From the NCBI RefSeq assembly GCF_041435095.1, contig NZ_CP108025.1, forward strand, positions 1,240,001-1,304,000: a stretch of 64,000 nt of DNA, in the 5' to 3' direction. Of the stretch, positions 57,807-64,000 are shown piece by piece. Within the stretch, counting starts at the first letter, position 1. Each line of letters opens with the position of its first letter. Position numbers and translations under genes: made by a program. The notes below the pieces were generated by a model that saw only the letters and a program-made list of their open reading frames with translations, ran no database searches and had not been told where the DNA came from. Source of the DNA: Kitasatospora sp. NBC_00315 (GTDB lineage Bacteria > Actinomycetota > Actinomycetes > Streptomycetales > Streptomycetaceae).

Positions 57807-58613
57807 ATGACGGACAACAGCAATCTGCTGGCCGAGCAGCGCCGGTCGCTGATCCTCGAAGAGGTACGGCGGCACGGCGGCGTCCGGGTCAACGAACTCA
57901 CCCGCCGGCTCGGCGTGTCGGACATGACGATCCGCCGCGACCTGGACGCGCTGGCCCGGGCCGGCGTGCTGGAGAAGGTGCACGGCGGAGCCGTCGCAGC
58001 CGACACGGCCCGCACCCACGAGCCCGGTTTCGAGGCGAAGTCGGCGCTGGAGCCGTCCGCCAAGGAGGAGATCGCGCGGGTCGCCGCCGCCCTGGTGGCC
58101 CCCGGTTCGGCCGTCGCGCTCTCCGGTGGCACCACGACGTACGCGCTGGCCCGGTATCTGATCGGAATCGAGGAGCTGACGGTGGTCACCAACTCCGTAC
58201 CGGTCTCGGACGTCTTCGAGCAGGCCCGCCGCAGGGGCGACGGCGCCGGAGCGACGGTGGTGCTCACCGGCGGGGTCCGGACGCCGTCCGACTCCCTGGT
58301 CGGCCCGGTGGCGGACCGGACGATCCGCTCGCTCCGCTTCGACCTGCTCTTTCTCGGCGTGCACGGACTCTCCCCCAGGGCGGGTCTCTCCACCCCGAAC
58401 ATCGCGGAGGCGGAGACCAACCGGCAGTTCGTCGAATCGGCCGGCCGGGTGGTGGTGGTCGCCGACCACACCAAGTGGGGCGTGGTCGGCCTGTCCACCT
58501 TCGCCGAACTCGCCGAGGCCGACACCTGGGTGACCGACGCGGGCCTGCCCGCCGATGTCGCCCGCGCCGCCCGGGAGCAGCTGCGCGAGGTGGTCGTGGC
58601 CCCGGCGGGCTGA
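57807..58613 (+). CDS. DeoR/GlpR-family transcriptional regulator
   Basis: The 268 residues have a DeoR helix-turn-helix (LAEQRRSLILEEVRRHGGVR, VNELTRRLGVSDMTIRRDLD, VHGGAV) and a DeoR sensor domain with AVALSGGTTTYALARYL, TVVTNSVPVSDVFEQARR, DLLFLGVHGLSPRAGLSTPN and VVVVADHTKWGVVGLS. Ligands are usually phosphorylated sugars. No sugar gene is adjacent: upstream is the beta-helix/AAA+ gene 112 bases away and downstream the convergent surface protein. Its target is unknown. ATG 57807 is preceded by GGAG. Confidence 0.88.
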   Translation: MTDNSNLLAEQRRSLILEEVRRHGGVRVNELTRRLGVSDMTIRRDLDALARAGVLEKVHGGAVAADTARTHEPGFEAKSALEPSAKEEIARVAAALVAPGSAVALSGGTTTYALARYLIGIEELTVVTNSVPVSDVFEQARRRGDGAGATVVLTGGVRTPSDSLVGPVADRTIRSLRFDLLFLGVHGLSPRAGLSTPNIAEAETNRQFVESAGRVVVVADHTKWGVVGLSTFAELAEADTWVTDAGLPADVARAAREQLREVVVAPAG

Positions 58614-58663
58614 GCGGCGGACGCTCGGGAGCCGGCCTTCCGCGCTCCGCCCGGCCGAACGCC

Positions 58664-58721
58664 GACGGCCCCGGCCGGGCGGGTGGCTCCCGAGGGAGCG
58701 GCCTGCCCGGCCGGGGCCGTC
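58664..58721. terminator. Very long bidirectional terminator hairpin
   Basis: GACGGCCCCGGCCGGGC (58664-58680) pairs with GCCCGGCCGGGGCCGTC (58705-58721), 17 bp without mismatch. A smaller stem (GGCTCCC / GGGAGC) sits in the loop. It lies between two convergent genes. Confidence 0.9.
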
Positions 58722-58728
58722 ATCGGCG

Positions 58729-61635
<2,907 letters not shown>

Positions 61636-61841
61636 AACCGACTCCTCGCGATCCGCCACCGGGGTGCTCCACCCGGTGGTCCGAGCCGCCGGGAGGACCA
61701 GCTTGGGTCGGGAGGATCGGAGAGGCTGCCGAGTGCGCCGCCCGTGGGCGTGTCAGACGGACCGTCCGACCCGTCGCGACCGGCCCGGGCGGGCGGCCCG
61801 CGCAGGAGCCGCGGCCGCGGGACCGCCGGCCCTAGGGGCCG

Positions 61842-62945
61842 TCAGCCGGTCCAGGGCCCGCCCGCCAGAAAGGCCGTCAGCCGTTCGCGGTAGGGCTCGA
61901 TGTCGATGTCCTGGCCGGCCAGCCACTCGTCGGAGTAGTACTTGTCGAGGTAGCGGTCGCCCGGGTCGCAGATCAGTGTGACGACGCTGCCGCTCTCCCC
62001 CGCGTCGCGCAGCTCGGCGACGATCCGCAGCGCGCTCCAGAGGCCGGTGCCGCTGGAGGCGCCCGCCTTCTTGCCGAGCACCTGCTCCAGGACCCGGACG
62101 GTGGCGATCGACGCCGCGTCCGGGACCTTCATCATCCGGTCGACGGCGCCGGGCACGAAACTCGGCTCCATCCGCGGCCGGCCGATGCCCTCGATCCGCG
62201 AACCGCTGTCGCAGACGGCGTCCGGGTCGTGCTCGACCCAGCCCTGGAAGAAACAGGAGTTCTCCGGGTCGGCGACACAGATCCGGGTGTCGAACTGCGA
62301 GTAGCGGACGTAACGGGCGATCGTCGCGGACGTCCCGCCGGTGCCCGCCGTGGCGACGATCCAGGCCGGTTCGGGGTGCGGCTCCAGGCGCAGCTGAGCG
62401 AAGATCGACTCGGCGATGTTGTTGTTGCCGCGCCAGTCGGTGGCCCGCTCGGCATAGGTGAACTGGTCCATGTAGTGGCCGCCGCTCTCCTCGGCGAGCC
62501 GGGCGGCGACGTCGTAGACCTCGCAGGCGGAGTCGACCAGGTGGCAGCTGCCGCCGTGGAACTCGATCAGGTCGATCTTGGCCCGGCTGGTGGACTTGGC
62601 CATCACCGCGATGAACGGGACCCCGATCAGGCCCGCGAAGTACGCCTCGGAGACGGCGGTCGAACCGCTGGAGGCCTCGATGACGGGCTTGCCCGGGCGG
62701 ATCCAGCCGTTGCAGAGGCCGTAGAGGAAGAGCGAGCGGGCGAGCCGGTGCTTGAGGCTGCCGGTGGGGTGGGTGGACTCGTCCTTGAGGTAGAGGTCGA
62801 TGCCCCAGTGCGCGGGGAGCGGGAAGCGCAGCAGGTGCGTGTCGGCCGAGCGGTTGGCGTCGGCCTGGACCTTGCGCACGGCCTCCTTGAGCCAGCTCCG
62901 GTAGGCGGCATCGGACCGGTCCACGTCCAGGGTCTCGGTGTTCAT
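61842..62945 (-). CDS. cds1: PLP-dependent L-cysteine desulfhydrase Cds1-like
   Basis: The 367-residue PLP enzyme has the fold-II signature: [20 protein letters not shown] (PLP Lys), [19 protein letters not shown] (Asn/Ser loop), [18 protein letters not shown] (phosphate cup), [17 protein letters not shown] and [18 protein letters not shown]. The long N-terminus and the SLKHRLA box match Cds1-type proteins, which degrade cysteine to H2S, pyruvate and ammonia and differ from biosynthetic CysK. ATG 62945 is preceded by GAGGAG. An inverted repeat at 63011-63041 lies in its promoter region. Confidence 0.85.
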   Translation of the reverse strand: MNTETLDVDRSDAAYRSWLKEAVRKVQADANRSADTHLLRFPLPAHWGIDLYLKDESTHPTGSLKHRLARSLFLYGLCNGWIRPGKPVIEASSGSTAVSEAYFAGLIGVPFIAVMAKSTSRAKIDLIEFHGGSCHLVDSACEVYDVAARLAEESGGHYMDQFTYAERATDWRGNNNIAESIFAQLRLEPHPEPAWIVATAGTGGTSATIARYVRYSQFDTRICVADPENSCFFQGWVEHDPDAVCDSGSRIEGIGRPRMEPSFVPGAVDRMMKVPDAASIATVRVLEQVLGKKAGASSGTGLWSALRIVAELRDAGESGSVVTLICDPGDRYLDKYYSDEWLAGQDIDIEPYRERLTAFLAGGPWTG

Positions 62946-63010
62946 CGCAACTCTCCTCACTGGGGGCGCAGCGGCCTCGGAGGTGTGCCCGCGTCACACC
63001 CGCACCGAGT

Positions 63011-63041
63011 GTAACAGTCGACTACGATAAGTGACTGTTAC
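63011..63041. promoter_or_regulatory. Inverted repeat in the cds1 promoter region
   Basis: GTAACAGTC (63011-63019) and GACTGTTAC (63033-63041) are perfect 9-bp arms around 13 bases. On the minus strand TACACT (from the left arm) is a possible cds1 -10. A regulator site overlapping the promoter is the simplest reading; further TAAC elements appear near 63070 and 63092. Confidence 0.6.
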
Positions 63042-63211
63042 TGCGAATCCAGCTTCCGCTTATCGCCCCGTAACATCCGCGTGGGTCGCCGTAACGCGTG
63101 CGACCGAACAGCCACCCAACGGCCATCGGAAAGTGACCTGCCTGCAAAACCTTCGTCATGACGGCCGGTCATCCTTGAGGTCATAGGAAGTCAACGATGA
63201 GGAGCCCGACA

Positions 63212-63418
63212 ATGAGCGACTACTCCGTACTCGTCGCAGCGCTGGCCCAGTTCCACACGGACGCCGACAGCGGCACCGGTCCGCCGCCGCGCATCTCCGA
63301 CCACGAGGCCGACCGGCTCGCCGGCATGGCAACCGGTGACGCCGTGCAGACCGAGCACCGTCGGCGGGGCACCGCCCTGCTGCGCCGCCCCTTCGGCCGC
63401 CGGCCGTCCTTCGCCTGA
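63212..63418 (+). CDS. Small hypothetical protein
   Basis: The 68-residue protein (MSDYSVLVAALAQFHTDADS, DHEADRLAGMATGDAVQTEH, RRRGTALLRRPFGRRPSFA) has an amphipathic N-terminal helix and a basic, Arg-rich C-terminus. GAGGAG lies eight bases before ATG 63212, a convincing ribosome-binding site, and third-position GC is high. No family is recognised. It is divergent from cds1 and may share the control region. Confidence 0.65.
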   Translation: MSDYSVLVAALAQFHTDADSGTGPPPRISDHEADRLAGMATGDAVQTEHRRRGTALLRRPFGRRPSFA

Positions 63419-63424
63419 CCGCGG

Positions 63425-63451
63425 GCTGCCGCCGTACGAGACGGCGGCAGC
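63425..63451. terminator. Bidirectional hairpin between convergent genes
   Basis: GCTGCCGCCGT and ACGGCGGCAGC pair perfectly around ACGAG, between the small protein gene and the glucosidase gene. Confidence 0.75.
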
Positions 63452-63474
63452 GGATGACGCGGGCCGGCAGCGGG

Positions 63475-64000
63475 TCAGCCGGTCGTGAACCAGACACAGG
63501 CGTCCGTGGGGAGCGCGTGTTCCCCGAGGGAGCCGACGACGAGCGGTGAGCTGCTGAGCAGGACGACGGAGTCCTGCGGCAGCGCAACCGGTGCGTCGGA
63601 GAGATTGACCAGGCAGCAGAAGCCGCCGTCCCGCTCGAAGGAGAGCGTGCCCGGCCCGGCCTCCACCCAGCTCAGCGTCTCGGTGAGCGCGGTGAGCCGC
63701 TCCCGGCGCAGTGCCAGCGCCTCCCGGTAGAGCGTCAGCGCCGACCCCGGGTCGGCCAGCTGCGCCGCCACACTCAGATCGGCCCACTGCGCGGGCTGCG
63801 GCAGCCACGGCGTGCCGGTCGCGCCGGCCGGCGAGAAGCCCAGCGAGCCGGGCTCCCGCGACCACGGCAGTGGCACCCGGCAGCCGTCCCGACCGCGGTC
63901 GACGCCCTGGGAGCGGACGAAGGTCGGGTCCTGGATCAGGTGATCGGGGATCTCCTGCACCTCGGGCAGGCCCAGCTCGTCACCCTGGTAGACGTACACG
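63475..64000 (-). CDS. GH13 alpha-glucosidase, C-terminal part (5' end outside window)
   Basis: About 175 residues are visible, from VYVYQGDELGLPEVQEIPDH to the stop at 63475. YQGDELGLPEV, then RDGCRVPLPWSREPGSLGFS, then LTLYREALALRRE and the C-terminal beta domain (GGFCCLVNLSDAPVALP) are typical for GH13 oligo-1,6-glucosidase / alpha-glucosidase. The catalytic residues lie in the missing part. It probably hydrolyses maltose-type or isomaltose-type oligosaccharides in the cytoplasm. Confidence 0.9.
   Translation of the reverse strand, partial: VYVYQGDELGLPEVQEIPDHLIQDPTFVRSQGVDRGRDGCRVPLPWSREPGSLGFSPAGATGTPWLPQPAQWADLSVAAQLADPGSALTLYREALALRRERLTALTETLSWVEAGPGTLSFERDGGFCCLVNLSDAPVALPQDSVVLLSSSPLVVGSLGEHALPTDACVWFTTG

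Overview
The window is very GC-rich DNA with strong third-position GC, frequent GTG starts and gene families typical of Streptomycetaceae: an IclR-controlled glycerol operon, an NsdA-type TPR regulator, a DUF397 protein and an LPXTG protein with a Ser-Pro wall spacer. It is most likely chromosomal DNA of a Streptomyces or Kitasatospora. I see no rRNA, tRNA, transposase, integrase or CRISPR array. The first and last genes (homocysteine methyltransferase, GH13 glucosidase) run off the ends.

1-8.5 kb: 3' end of a homocysteine S-methyltransferase; the glycerol regulon gylR - glpF - glpK - glpD, with near-identical operators before gylR and glpF; a 2-oxoglutarate oxygenase; a TauE/SafE permease. 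8.5-13.7 kb: gluconate gntP-gntK divergent from a FadR-type gntR, then an old yellow enzyme divergent from an ArsR regulator. 13.7-20.9 kb: a three-gene MukBEF/Wadjet-like SMC operon (kleisin-like, KITE-like, SMC ATPase) with no nuclease subunit next to it. 21-26.5 kb: a small membrane protein behind a strong palindrome, the 5-oxoprolinase genes pxpABC, a degenerate HNH-like protein, and an MBL hydrolase divergent from a CGNR regulator. 26.6-29.7 kb: a two-gene operon of a large flavoprotein and a PEP-utilizing-enzyme fragment. 30-43 kb: mostly single genes (methyltransferase, HEAT-repeat, PAS, TPR regulator, phosphotransferase), an SfnB-like acyl-CoA dehydrogenase behind a leaderless cysteine-ending leader peptide with an attenuator hairpin, a DUF397 protein, an orphan dhaM and a Nudix gene. 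43-50.6 kb: polysaccharide deacetylase, glutamate-racemase-like gene, hopanoid glycosyltransferase HpnB, methyltransferase, flavodoxin/hydrolase pair with a divergent TetR, and a DsbA-like lipoprotein. 50.7-64 kb: a decayed permease fragment, SPFH protein, mscL, a Gln/Gly-rich protein, a MOSC protein, a beta-helix/AAA+ fusion, a DeoR regulator, an LPXTG surface protein, a Cds1-like cysteine desulfhydrase, a small protein and the GH13 gene.

Functional themes are polyol and sugar-acid catabolism (glycerol uptake to DHAP, gluconate to 6-phosphogluconate, a DhaM phosphocarrier), sulfur and cysteine metabolism (the SfnB-like gene and Cds1) and single-component regulators facing their targets. The most unusual items are the SMC operon, the leader peptide with attenuator, the beta-helix/AAA+ fusion and the flavoprotein/PEP-domain operon. 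Most operons end in long perfect hairpins. Two genes (glpD and the racemase-like gene) carry tandem duplications of their own 3' ends.
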